Below are positions 1 through 10,818 of a stretch of 64,000 nt of DNA, one piece after another. A program made the position numbers and the translations under genes. Below the pieces are notes generated by a model. The model saw nothing but the letters and a program-made list of their open reading frames with translations. It searched no databases and was not told where the DNA came from. The stretch is from DASVHS01 sp038244815 (GTDB taxonomy: Bacteria > Acidobacteriota > Thermoanaerobaculia > Gp7-AA8): positions 182,295-246,294 of the forward strand of contig JBBRTB010000004.1 of NCBI GenBank assembly GCA_038244815.1, in the 5' to 3' direction. Every line of letters begins with the position of its first letter. Position 1 is the first letter of the stretch.

Positions 1-28
1 AAAGAGTGTACTGCGAGTGCTCGACAAT

Positions 29-2071
29 CTAGGAAAAGAGTTGGTGATTGTCAACGGGGTTCGGGCGTTGTATTTCCGAAACATTGCGCGCACGGTTTTC
101 CAGGTCGCCGCGGCGCAGTCTTCCCAGCGCGTCGAGATATCCGCGCAGCACCGAGATCACCTGAGCGTGACTCCACGTCAGCGGAGCGACCGAAAGGGGC
201 TGCCCGTCGTACGGATCGATCTGTTCCGGCAGAACGAGCGACGGCAATGCCTTCGACAGCACCCAGCGCACGAGATCGAGCGCCGGCTGCAGCTCGGCCA
301 CGCTGGCGGCGCGGGCGATCGCGTATTCGGCCTGCCACAACGTGCAGATGATCCACGGGTTACCGGGAACGCGGCCCGTTTCCTCCTCCGAGATCCGGTG
401 GTAGGCGTCGCCTTCGTAGCGCGCGATCCCGCCCACCTCGGTCTGCACCCAAAGCCGCGACCGGATCGCCTCCATCGTGCCGCCGACGAAAGCGCTCGTC
501 GCCGCAAACACGCCGAGAAAGGAAACGGCGAACGTCGAGGCGTCGACGGTCCTGTCCAGCTCCAGCTCTTCGCCGCGTACGACCAGTCCCCGGGCGAAGC
601 GGCTCTCATCTTCGAGCCAGAGATGGCGAATCATGGCCTCGCGCACCTCGGCCGCGGCCTGCCCGTACCGGATGCGGCGCTCCTGATCGTTGAACACGTT
701 GGCGATCTCCGCGGCGGCGGCCAGTCCCGCCGAAACGGCAGCGCAGGTGAAGGTGAAGACGCCCTGACGCTCCTCCCACATGTCGAAGCCCGGCAGCGGC
801 AGTCCGCTTTCGGGATCGCGGTAGCGCATCATGAACTCGGCCGGCTGCACCACCAGCCGCGTGTAGACTTTCCGCAGCAGCTCGAGGTCGCGCGTCCGCT
901 CGTAGTGCCGCCACACCAGCCAGACCACCAGCGCCGTCTCATCCTCCTGGATCGGCAACTGCGGCTTGCCGTTGCGCACCCATGGATGCCACAGCGACGC
1001 CAGCGAGCCGTCCGGGTTGTACTTGTGCAGCAGGTAGCCGTCGTCCTTGATCACGTCGTGGACGAAGAGAAGAAAGCGCCGGGTGATCTCCGGAAAGCCG
1101 GCGCGGTCGACGGCGTCGCAGACGAATGCCCCGTCCCGGCCCCACATGTACGAGTAGTGATCGTTGTGACCCCACTGGATGTCGGAGTCGTTCGCGGCCA
1201 GCACCGCCCCGCCGTTGTCGCACTGCGTGCGGATGATCAGCAGGGAGCGCCGGTAGAGATCGATGATCTCGTCGGGAAGGTCGGTGAGATCGTCGGCCGG
1301 TTTGTAGACCCAGGTGTACCAGTAGGACGCCGTTCTTGCCAGCACGCGTGACGCGCCCTCATCACGGACGGAAGAATCGAGCCGGCGTACTTCGCCATAG
1401 TTGCGTCCGGCGCAGATCCAGTACATCACCGTGGCGTTGGCGAACGGTTCGAGGTGGACGGAGATGCCCACCGTCGAGTCCACCGGTCCCTGCGCGATCG
1501 GCGTCATCGACAGCTCACCATCCTCGGCGTCGCGCCACGTGCCCTCGCTGCCGCCGATTCCGCTGCGGCCGCAGGCGTACTCGCTGATCCCGCTCTCGCC
1601 CTCGCACGAGGCGTTGATGAGGAAGTACCGCCTCGCCTTGTAGTGAATGATGCTGCGCGACTCCGGATCGAACATGGCCGTGTCACCGATGGCATTCCCG
1701 TACAGGTTCAGATCGTGATGGAGAAAGAGTTTGACGAGGCGCATCTCGTCACGCGTGTTGCGCACCACGATCTTGCGCACGTACACGTTGGCGTCGGCGT
1801 CGACCGCGTCGTAGCAGTTCAGGCGCAGGCCGATCGCTTCGTTCTCGCAGACGACGTCGGTGACGAGCGTGTCGCGGAGATAGCCGAGCGATTTCTTCCA
1901 TTGCCGCTGCTCGATCCAGTGCAGCGCGCCGTCGGCCCACACGCCGAAGCGGAACCGCGCCGCGGCGTGATTCTCCATCCCCACGTGCGGGAAGTAAAAA
2001 TCCGCGAGACGGTACTGGGAGTCGAACGCGATGAGCAGTGATCCGTTGCCGATCGGTAGGTCGCGAGGCAT
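29..2071 (-). CDS. Glycoside hydrolase family 15 (glucoamylase-like) protein
   Basis: 680 residues. The N-terminal ~250 residues form the beta-sandwich that precedes the (alpha/alpha)6 barrel of GH15 enzymes (start MPRDLPIGNGSLLIAFD). The barrel shows the family landmarks IQWGHNDHYSYMWGRDGAF, LPIQEDET (region of the general acid Glu) and ETGRVPGNPWIICTLWQAEY (region of the second catalytic Glu). The family hydrolyses terminal alpha-glucosidic bonds in starch, glycogen or oligosaccharides; some members are trehalases, so the substrate is open. No signal peptide is seen, so a cytoplasmic role in alpha-glucan turnover is likely. It is the last gene of a leftward run, 21 bp after rsmB. The ATG at 2071 is the natural start. 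Confidence 0.9.
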   Translation of the reverse strand: MPRDLPIGNGSLLIAFDSQYRLADFYFPHVGMENHAAARFRFGVWADGALHWIEQRQWKKSLGYLRDTLVTDVVCENEAIGLRLNCYDAVDADANVYVRKIVVRNTRDEMRLVKLFLHHDLNLYGNAIGDTAMFDPESRSIIHYKARRYFLINASCEGESGISEYACGRSGIGGSEGTWRDAEDGELSMTPIAQGPVDSTVGISVHLEPFANATVMYWICAGRNYGEVRRLDSSVRDEGASRVLARTASYWYTWVYKPADDLTDLPDEIIDLYRRSLLIIRTQCDNGGAVLAANDSDIQWGHNDHYSYMWGRDGAFVCDAVDRAGFPEITRRFLLFVHDVIKDDGYLLHKYNPDGSLASLWHPWVRNGKPQLPIQEDETALVVWLVWRHYERTRDLELLRKVYTRLVVQPAEFMMRYRDPESGLPLPGFDMWEERQGVFTFTCAAVSAGLAAAAEIANVFNDQERRIRYGQAAAEVREAMIRHLWLEDESRFARGLVVRGEELELDRTVDASTFAVSFLGVFAATSAFVGGTMEAIRSRLWVQTEVGGIARYEGDAYHRISEEETGRVPGNPWIICTLWQAEYAIARAASVAELQPALDLVRWVLSKALPSLVLPEQIDPYDGQPLSVAPLTWSHAQVISVLRGYLDALGRLRRGDLENRARNVSEIQRPNPVDNHQLFS

Positions 2072-2092
2072 CGCTTCAGGTCGGCGCGCAGT

Positions 2093-3328
2093 CTATCGCG
2101 AACGGCGCAGCAGGAACGCGGTGAACCCGTCGGCGCCACTCTCCGGCGTCAGGCGCAACACACCGTCCTCGACCCACCGGCGCGCTCCCTCAGGGACGTA
2201 CGGCACGATGTCACCGGGAACGAACCAGGCCTCGGGCCTCGGGCCTCGGGCCTCGGTGGCCCCCTCGCCCACGCCCTCGCCATGAAAACCGAAGACCGAG
2301 GACCGAGGACCGAGGGCGTTCACTACGGCGTCGTTTTCCTCCGGCTCGAGCGAGCACGTCGAGTACACCACGGCCTCTTCGGCGAGCTCCATGGCGGATG
2401 CCAGCAGCTCCTTCTGCAGCTGCGCGAAGCCATCGAGATCGGATTCGCGCAGGCGCCACTTGATCTCCGGGTTCTTCCGGATCGTTCCCGTGGCGCTGCA
2501 CGGCGCATCGAGCAGGACGACCGGAAAGCGTTTGCGGAACGGCGGCTGACGGCCGTCGGCGACCAGAAGGCGAGATTGCCTCCCCGTGAGCGGCAGCAGA
2601 CGCGAGATCGAGACGTCGCTGCTGGTCACGCGGGCGCCGCGGTGCCGCATGTACAGCGTCTTTCCGCCGGGCGCGGCGGCGAGATCGAGGACGTCCGTAC
2701 CCACGCTCGCGGCGATGGAGGCGACCACCGCGCTTCCTTCGTCCATGGGATAGAAGTCTTTCCGATCGAGATCCGCGGACGAGCCCTGCAGTTTGTAGAG
2801 ATCGGGGACCAGAGAGGACAGCGAAGCCAGGGGCGGCGCCGCCGCATGGAGGCTCAACACGTCGGGATAGGAGAGCTCCTGATTGGCCTGCATGATGGCG
2901 ATGGCCCGCACCTCGCCGTACATGCGCGACCACCGCTCGAAGAGCCAGCGCGGATGCGCGAACTTCGTGGCGGCGTCGGGCGGTTCCGGCAGACCTCTGG
3001 TAGCCCGGCGCAGCACGGCATTCACGAAACCGCGCGCCCGCTTCGGCGCGAGATCGACGCTCTCCGACACGGCGGCGTAAGCGGCGACGTCCATGAAGTG
3101 CAGCTGATAGATGCCCACGCGCAGCACGTCGACGACCATGGAGTCGAGCTTGTGGATCCCGCGCCCGGCGAACACTTCGATGGCGTGGTCGAGCCGCGAC
3201 CGCCAGCGCAGCACGCCCAGGACGACGGCGCGGACGAAGCCGGTCTCGCCGATGAGCAGGAGGGACGCGTACAACGACTCGCTCTCGATGCGGCGCAGCA
3301 GATCGAGCGCGCGCTGGCGCTCGGTCAC
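2093..3328 (-). CDS. rsmB: 16S rRNA (cytosine-967 C5)-methyltransferase
   Basis: 411 residues. An N-terminal NusB-like RNA-binding domain (about residues 1-130) is followed by a Rossmann methyltransferase with AAPGGKT (SAM binding), DAPCSATG (cysteine of motif IV) and YSTCSLEPEEN (catalytic cysteine of motif VI). The enzyme methylates C967 of 16S rRNA in the cytoplasm. It overlaps fmt by 4 bp (ATGA), the common fmt-rsmB arrangement, so the two are probably translationally coupled. It is odd in carrying a run of GGCCCGA-type and GACCGAG-type heptamers in frame, just after the motif VI region, encoding ATEARGPRPEAW; this looks like an inserted repeat rather than ancestral protein. Confidence 0.95.
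   Translation of the reverse strand: MTERQRALDLLRRIESESLYASLLLIGETGFVRAVVLGVLRWRSRLDHAIEVFAGRGIHKLDSMVVDVLRVGIYQLHFMDVAAYAAVSESVDLAPKRARGFVNAVLRRATRGLPEPPDAATKFAHPRWLFERWSRMYGEVRAIAIMQANQELSYPDVLSLHAAAPPLASLSSLVPDLYKLQGSSADLDRKDFYPMDEGSAVVASIAASVGTDVLDLAAAPGGKTLYMRHRGARVTSSDVSISRLLPLTGRQSRLLVADGRQPPFRKRFPVVLLDAPCSATGTIRKNPEIKWRLRESDLDGFAQLQKELLASAMELAEEAVVYSTCSLEPEENDAVVNALGPRSSVFGFHGEGVGEGATEARGPRPEAWFVPGDIVPYVPEGARRWVEDGVLRLTPESGADGFTAFLLRRSR
2228..2314 (-). repeat. In-frame heptamer repeats within rsmB
   Basis: About four head-to-tail copies of GCCTCGG (2228-2256), then about three copies of GACCGAG (2294-2314), both written on the + strand. On the coding strand the first array reads GAGGCCCGAGGCCCGAGGCC and adds EARGPRPEA to the protein. 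The same nine residues occur in the unrelated protein at 41416-42276, and a shorter version ends the protein at 62191-63192. Confidence 0.8.
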
Positions 3329-4230
3329 GGAATCGGAGCCCCGATGCGCCAGCCCAGCGCTCGCGCTACCACGGCGGCAGAGGCCTTCGGCTTCCCGGGA
3401 CGTTGCAACGTCACCAGGCGCAGCCCGTCGAGGATCACGCCGTCACCGAGATCGATCACCGTCCGCGGCGGTGCCGACACCTCGGCCAGATCCATGTCCA
3501 GGATGCGGATCGTCTCTCCCTCGGTCTCGAAGAAGATGCCGGGCCACGGATCGAACGCGCGAAAGCGGTTGTAGATGTTCATCGGTGACTCGGAGAACGT
3601 CACCAGGCCTTCGCGCTTTTCGACCTTCGGCGCGTACGTCGCGCGCGGGTGATCCTGCGGCACTTCAGTCACCGCGCCGCTTCCGATCTCGCGCAACACA
3701 CCGGCCAGGAGCTCGCCGCCCAGCGCGGCCAGACCACGCGCCACCGACGCCGCGCGCTCGTCCGGACCGATCTCGATCGTTTCGATGGCCAGGATCGGAC
3801 CGTGATCGAGCTCTTCGTCGACGCGCATGATCGTCACGCCGGTCGTGGTCTCACCGGCTTCGATGGCCCGCTGGATCGGCGCCGCGCCTCGATACTTCGG
3901 AAGAATCGAGCCATGCACGTTCATGAACCCGTGCCTCGGCATTACCAGAAGTTGCTTCGGAAGAATCTTTCCGTAGGCCACGACGACGGCGATGTCCGCC
4001 GAGAGCGATTCGACCAGCCGAAGAAACTCCGGATCGCGGACCTTGGCCGGCTGCGCGAGCTCGAAGCCGAACTCGCCGGCGCGAACAGCCACCGCCGGCT
4101 GCTGCAGCTTCATCCCGCGCCCGGCCCGCTTGTCCGGCTGCGCAACGACGAGCACGATCTCGTGCTCTGCCACGAGCGCCTCGAGGCTGGGAACCGCGAA
4201 CTCCGGAGTTCCAAAGAAGATCACGCGCAT
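3325..4230 (-). CDS. fmt: Methionyl-tRNA formyltransferase
   Basis: 301 residues, close to the usual ~310. It transfers a formyl group from 10-formyl-tetrahydrofolate to initiator Met-tRNA. Landmarks are the N-terminal MRVIFFGTPEFAVPSLEAL, the catalytic-loop motif HGSILPKYRGAAPIQRAI (Asn/His region of the formyltransferase fold), GVTIMRVDEELDHGPI, and a C-terminal OB-like domain from about residue 205. It overlaps rsmB by 4 bp. No def gene is adjacent; a repeat-filled intergenic gap lies upstream. Confidence 0.95.
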   Translation of the reverse strand: MRVIFFGTPEFAVPSLEALVAEHEIVLVVAQPDKRAGRGMKLQQPAVAVRAGEFGFELAQPAKVRDPEFLRLVESLSADIAVVVAYGKILPKQLLVMPRHGFMNVHGSILPKYRGAAPIQRAIEAGETTTGVTIMRVDEELDHGPILAIETIEIGPDERAASVARGLAALGGELLAGVLREIGSGAVTEVPQDHPRATYAPKVEKREGLVTFSESPMNIYNRFRAFDPWPGIFFETEGETIRILDMDLAEVSAPPRTVIDLGDGVILDGLRLVTLQRPGKPKASAAVVARALGWRIGAPIP

Positions 4231-4254
4231 CGTCGGCGGGCGTGAGTTTACAGG

Positions 4255-4400
4255 GTCGGAGACGTGTTCAGGTCGTGGGTCGTGGAGACGGTAAGGCGGG
4301 TCGTTGGTCGTGGGTCGTCGGTCGTGGGGGCGTTAAGGCGAGTTGGGTCGTGGGTCGCGGGGCAGCTTAGCGGCCCAACGACCTACACGACCTACGACCC
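4255..4400. repeat. Intergenic GGTCGTG/ACGACC degenerate repeats
   Basis: The gap between fmt and the small lipoprotein gene is filled with degenerate copies of GGTCGTG (about eight), followed by copies in the opposite sense (CGACCTA/ACGACCC at 4378-4398), so the transcript could fold into a long hairpin. The same units recur at 32198-32282 and next to the homopolymer tract at 63850. I see no gene here. Confidence 0.75.
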
Positions 4401-4664
4401 TGTCGTCCCCGTTACCGGCGACTGATCCTTCAACGTTTCCGTTGGAGCCAGCGACTTGGTGGGCTCACCGGTGATGTTCTTCCCCTCGACGCCTGAGCTC
4501 GGCTGCGGCGCGGGACCGGGCATTCCGTTCTGGGTCGGTGTCTGAGCCTTCGTCAGCGGCGGATGGGTCATTGCGGGCGGGGCGTTCTGATAGTCGCGGG
4601 GCACGGGCTCACCGCGGCACGACGCCAGAAGCAGGGCGGCCAGGAGCAATACGACATGTCTCAC
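4392..4664 (-). CDS. Small proline-rich lipoprotein
   Basis: 90 residues. A hydrophobic N-terminus ends in a lipobox (LLLASC, cysteine 16), so the product should be a lipid-anchored envelope protein. The mature part is low-complexity, rich in Pro, Thr and Gln, with no recognisable domain. It starts 47 bp from the divergently transcribed TPR-like gene at 4712, so the two could share a promoter region. Function unknown. The lipoprotein assignment rests on the signal sequence only. Confidence 0.65.
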   Translation of the reverse strand: MRHVVLLLAALLLASCRGEPVPRDYQNAPPAMTHPPLTKAQTPTQNGMPGPAPQPSSGVEGKNITGEPTKSLAPTETLKDQSPVTGTTGS

Positions 4665-4711
4665 GCCAACGGATCAGTTCAAATAGAATGCCGACCGTAG
4701 CAGGAGGACTC

Positions 4712-5566
4712 ATGAAACGTTCGATTGCATTACTCCTCGGCATCCTGACTGCCTCGGCGCTGGTGGCGCAGGTCCCCGACGGCGACCAGCACTGGGCGGC
4801 GCGGGCGGAAGGGAGCCAGAACGGGCACGCCAAGGCGGATCAGGTCAGCGCCGCCATCGCCGCGTATCAGAAGGCCATCGCGGCCAATCCGAACGATCTC
4901 GAGCCTCGCTGGAAACTCCTGCGAGCGCTGCGCTTCCAGGGCGCCTATGTGGCGACCACGACCGATGAGAAGAAGCAGGTTTACGCCCATGCCAAGAGCG
5001 CGGGCGAAGACGCCCTGAAAGTGCTCGACAGGCAACTGACGGCGAAGGGACTCAACTCCGTCTCCAAAGCGACCGAGCAGCAGGTGGCCGAAGTGGCCAG
5101 AACGATTCCGGGAGCCGGCGAGATGTTTCTCTGGGACTCGATCAACTGGGGCGAATGGGCGCTGGCCTACGGCAAATTCGCCGCCGTGCGCGAGGGTGCG
5201 GCCGATCGCATCCGGCGCGAGGCCACGATCGCCGATCTCGTCGACCCGCGACTGGAGGGCGGCTCGCCCTCGCGCGTTCTCGGACGGCTGCACGATCAGA
5301 CCCCGCGTATCCCGTTTCTCACCGGCTGGGCCTCCAGCCGTGACGCGGTGAAGTTCCTCAACGAGTCGCTGAAGGTCGATCCGAACAACAAGATCACCAT
5401 CGTCTTTCTGGCCGAGGCCATGGTGAACAACAATTCCGACACACGCCCGCAGGCGACGCAGATGCTCAAGAACGCCGTGGCCACTCCCGTCGATCCGAAC
5501 TACGTCGTGGAACAGACGGCGGCACTCAACGACGCGAAGAACCTGCTGCGGAAGTGGGGCGCGTAA
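4712..5566 (+). CDS. Secreted TPR-like protein
   Basis: 284 residues. I choose the ATG at 4712 because a strong ribosome site (AGGAGG) lies 7 bp upstream and the protein then begins with a clean signal peptide (MKRSIALLLGILTASALVAQ). The mature protein is helical, with TPR-like pairs near residues 50-80 (AAYQKAIAANPNDLEPRWKL) and 225-250 (FLNESLKVDPNNKITIVFLA). This is reminiscent of TRAP-transporter-associated TatT-like periplasmic helical proteins, but no transporter gene is adjacent. Its 3' end overlaps the convergent phosphopantetheinyl transferase by 41 bp. Confidence 0.75.
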   Translation: MKRSIALLLGILTASALVAQVPDGDQHWAARAEGSQNGHAKADQVSAAIAAYQKAIAANPNDLEPRWKLLRALRFQGAYVATTTDEKKQVYAHAKSAGEDALKVLDRQLTAKGLNSVSKATEQQVAEVARTIPGAGEMFLWDSINWGEWALAYGKFAAVREGAADRIRREATIADLVDPRLEGGSPSRVLGRLHDQTPRIPFLTGWASSRDAVKFLNESLKVDPNNKITIVFLAEAMVNNNSDTRPQATQMLKNAVATPVDPNYVVEQTAALNDAKNLLRKWGA

Positions 5567-6149
5567 GCGCGGCCACGTAGTCGCCGGTCGCAAACGTCTC
5601 CACCTCCTGGAAGCGGAGGCCCGCTGAGGTCTCCGCTTCGAAGCGGATCGGCGTGCGCTTGAGCGTTCCGGTCTCGCCGTTGCGCTGTTTCCAGGCTGCT
5701 TCCTTCGCCGCCCAGAAGTGAAGCATCCGATGGGGCAAACCGCATGCGCGCATGTCCGCGGCTTCATCGTCGGTGAGGAAAAGATGACCGGCCGTCTCGC
5801 GCAGGTCGCGGATACGCTCGACATCGATGCCGACGGGCCCGACGTCGATGGCCGCCGCCGCGTAACCGCCGGAGTGGGAGATCGAGACGTAGCGTCCACC
5901 GTCGGAGCCGCGCACGACCAGCCGCGGCCGGTCGACCACGCAGTCGCGCGCCGACATGCACAGACCGAGATCGATGGCCAGCTGCTTGATGGCGAGGCGG
6001 CCGTGCTTCCACTCGCTGCGCCGCTTCTGCAGGCGGAACTGCTCGCTGACGGCGAGCTCTTCCTCCGTGAACCAGCCGTCCGAGAAGACGGCGTCGCCGA
6101 TGACGACCGCGCGTCCGCGCCACGCTTCGGGGAGTGGAAAACGAGTCAT
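5526..6149 (-). CDS. 4'-phosphopantetheinyl transferase superfamily protein
   Basis: 207 residues from the ATG at 6149. This start overlaps the stop of the upstream gene as ATGA, which decides it over longer frames. The enzyme moves phosphopantetheine from CoA to a serine of carrier proteins. The hallmarks are present: VGIDVERI (Mg-binding Asp and Glu) and FWAAKEAAWK (the WxxKEA motif), preceded by SISHSGGYAAAAI. The length fits the Sfp/AcpT half-duplicated type. No carrier-protein or polyketide gene is in the window, so the acceptor is unknown. Confidence 0.88.
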   Translation of the reverse strand: MTRFPLPEAWRGRAVVIGDAVFSDGWFTEEELAVSEQFRLQKRRSEWKHGRLAIKQLAIDLGLCMSARDCVVDRPRLVVRGSDGGRYVSISHSGGYAAAAIDVGPVGIDVERIRDLRETAGHLFLTDDEAADMRACGLPHRMLHFWAAKEAAWKQRNGETGTLKRTPIRFEAETSAGLRFQEVETFATGDYVAALTRPTSAAGSSRR

Positions 6150-9100
6150 GGCTTCGGTGAAGGTACCGCGGCGATGAGCTGATTCGAGCCGTCGACGTCC
6201 ACGACCGTGGCATACGCGACGCACGTGCCAGCCACGAGCGTCACATCGACGATATCGTTCTCATCGATCGGCGTCCCGAGCTGCTGCTCGATGTCGGTCA
6301 CATGAAACGACTCGTCCTCGGCCAGTCCCTGCTCGAGCGTGTGGCCGATCTCGCCTCCATTGCGCGTGCGCACGGAGATGCGGAACGTCGCCGGGATGTC
6401 GCCGACGTTCACGAGGCCCACGTTGATGCGCCGCGCCGCCGCGCCGCCGCCGGGCAGGCCGATGATGGTCAGGGCATCGGTGTCGGAGCCCGCCGTGGCC
6501 GCATCGCGCAGCGAAAGCGGGCTCTCGATCGAGCCGTTCGAGCGGCGCGTGGCGTCGTAGGTCTCGATGCGCGCGACCGGGCCGCGGTCGCCGCGGTAGT
6601 CGATCCACAACACGCCCAGGCTGTCGGGCGCGCGGAACAGCGTCTTGACGACGTCGGGCCAGCGCATGGTCTGATTGCCCGCGAGCACGATGCGCCGGTC
6701 GATGCGCGTGTCGCCGGCGACGTAGCGCAAACCGAGGCTGATCGGTTCCTTCATCGGATTGCGCAGCGTGAGGTCGGAGCGCCAGAACGCGCCGCCCACT
6801 CCCGGCGTGCTGCCGACCGAGGGAAAGAGCAGACGCGTTCTTGTTCCGGTCGCGCTCAGTTCTTTTGCGGTCGGAACGCGGATGAGCCGCAGGTAGTTGC
6901 TGACCGGCATGGTCGCGGCGACCGGCTTGCGCGTCCACAGCTCCACGCCGCGAGTCGAGCGCGCGTACGAGTAGTGATCGTCGATGTATGCGGCCACGGC
7001 CTGAGCACGGATGGCGTTGTCGACGCGGTCGAACACATCGAAATCCTGTGGCGAGCGGCGGATGACGATCGACGGTTTCGCGCGCTCCAGCGCCTCAATC
7101 GTCTCGCGCTGAAACTCCACCGGCGAGAGGATGGGGATCTGGTAGAAGCGCGTCGGATTCGGGCGGTCGAGAAAGAAGTAGAACGCGGGCTGGTTCGAGA
7201 AATCGAAAATCGGACTGCCCTTTGGGCTGAGATCGAAGACGTGGTAGCGCACCGAGTCGATGCGGCCGTTCACCGCGTCCGCGACCGGGTCGTGCACCAG
7301 CCCGAGGACGCGCGGCTGGTAGTGCACGAGGTCGTCGAGACGGAAGTTGAGCACGTCGGGGACCCACAGCGCGGTGATCACGATCGGGAGCAGCGCCACG
7401 GACGCGAGCAGCAGGAAGGCCGGACCGTTCGCTTCGCGCGCGCGCCAGAGCGGAGCCACCGCGCGCGCCAGGATCACGAACAGCGCCAGGATCATCGGCC
7501 CGATCAGAAACGCCGAGAACACCTGATGCGCGAAATCGGCGCGGCCGAACGCGCTTCGCTGCGTGACGAGCGCAAAGATCGTCAGCGCCAGCAGGGCCAC
7601 GTCGATCCATTCGCGCTTCCGGCGGACGGCCCGATGGACGAGAACGACGATGGCAATGGCGATCACGAGCGGATTGAGCACGAAGCGGAAGTTCTCGGAG
7701 ATGAAGAAGTCGGCGATCGTCCGCAACGTGAGGTTGTCGCGGAACGTCCGGGTCATGTCGGGAAACGGCAGCGACCAGATCGGATCGATGATCCGTGGGA
7801 CCGTGACGAACGACGTCTCCAGAAACGCGCCGAAGGCGCCGCGCGACATCAGGTAGATCACGAATGGAAGGCATCCGGCCACGAGACCGATAAGAAAGGA
7901 CACCACTCCGCGCACCCGGCCGGCGAAGGCCAGGAACAGGAGCGACGCACCGATCGAATAGAGACCGATGTCGTAGCTGAAGAACATCGCCACGCCCGCA
8001 AACAGGCCGCCGAGGAAAAGGGGTAGAGAACGCACACGCCCGCGCACGCCGGCAATGACGAACGCCAGCACGGCGATCTCGAAGAGCGTCCGTTCGTTGT
8101 CCCACGTCGTCACCGAGCCGAGAAACATCGTGACGATGGCCAGCGGGATCGAGTCGAACACCGCCATGCCCAGATACCAGAGCGCCGGCGAGGCGAACGC
8201 GCCCAGGATCACCGGACGGGCCAGGGCCACGCTGAGCTTGCGGCCGAAGAGCTCGAAGAGCCAGGCGTCGAGCTGGCCGTCGTGCATCAGACCGTGCAGG
8301 ACAAAGACGTCGCGGTAGGGGACCTTGCCGCGGAGATAGTCGGATGCCGGTCCCAGCGACTCGCCGCGATGGAACAGATCCAGCCACTGACTGATGTGCG
8401 ACGTCGAGGCGAAGTCGAAGCAGTAGAGCAGCAGCGGGATTGCCGCGAATGCGACGATGGCCCGGACGCCTCCCGGAGGCTCGATGTCACCGCCGCGCAC
8501 GGCGATGGCGATGGCGATGATCACCGCGGTGACTGCAAGCGCGATCGCCAGCGAGGCCGGGACGAACGCCAGCGCGAACGCGGGCAGCACGACGAGCGGC
8601 AGGCCGGCCACCGCCAGACGCTTCAACACGACGTCGAACGGCGTGCCGACGAGCACGAATGCCAGCCGGGCGATGAACACGAACATCGCCCAGAAGAGAA
8701 GAAGAAAGAAGAGAACGAACACGATCTCCAGGAAGAGCGTCGGGATATGGGCGATGCGCCGGGCCGTGGCGATGTAGCGGAAGAGAATCCAGGCGCCGCC
8801 GTTCGTGAGGATCAGGGCGTGATACGGCGCGAATTCGCGTGTGAGGATGTCCTGCAGCCAGCGCGTGCGCTCGAAGGCGATGACGGTCCACGGCAATGCC
8901 TGCGACATCAGCAGCGGGATCAGCAGCGGCCATCCCCACTTCGACGTGGTCAGATAGAGAAACGGCGCCAAGAGGAACGGCGCGATGAAGAGCAGCGAGG
9001 TCAGGTGGCGGCGCCTCTCGCTGACACGGCGGCGCAGCCAGGCATCGACACGAAGACCGTATCGACGCAGCGCGATCGTGGCTGCGGGGACGAGCAGGAA

Positions 9101-9297
9101 GAACAGCAGCGCCGCGGCGTACTCGCGCGTCTTCGAGGCGTTCTCGATCGTCACGCGCCCGACGGCGATGTGCGGCGTCGGCGGAATGCCCCGCAGCAGC
9201 AGCGTCGAGGCCAGGAAGATGCCGGAGGCAAAGCAGAAGGCCGCCAGCCACATCAGGGCCGCGACGGCCCGCTGCGGCAGATCGCGTCCGGCGTCGT

Positions 9298-9301
<4 letters not shown>
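6146..9301 (-). CDS. Large GT-C-like membrane protein with C-terminal beta domain
   Basis: 1051 residues with a GTG start, overlapping the cobA-hemD stop as GTGA. Residues ~1-640 hold about 14-16 hydrophobic segments. The loop around residue 325 (SDYLRGKVPYRDVFVLHGLM) resembles the first periplasmic loop of GT-C glycosyltransferases that use polyprenyl-phosphate sugars. The region to ~residue 790 is probably extracytoplasmic. The last ~250 residues form a beta-rich domain with AFWRSDLTLRNP, INVGLVNVG and YATVVDVDGSN. Its three blocks match the two C-terminal units of the peptidase at 47438-50443. Donor and acceptor are unknown. It lies in the heme operon by position only; I see no functional link. 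Confidence 0.75.

Positions 9302-10810
<1,509 letters not shown>

Positions 10811-10818
<8 letters not shown>

Noticed and set aside
17..1351. Long open frame on the + strand opposite the GH15 gene
   Set aside because: It mirrors the GH15 coding strand in a high-GC genome, has no family motif and is rich in Arg/His/Gln, as expected for an antisense shadow.
4730..5899. 389-codon minus-strand frame covering the TPR-like gene and the phosphopantetheinyl transferase
   Set aside because: It would erase two genes with clear signals (a signal peptide with AGGAGG; WxxKEA).
6302..8026. 574-codon open frame opposite the GT-C-like gene
   Set aside because: Low-complexity charged composition and no motif; the opposite strand encodes clear transmembrane segments.
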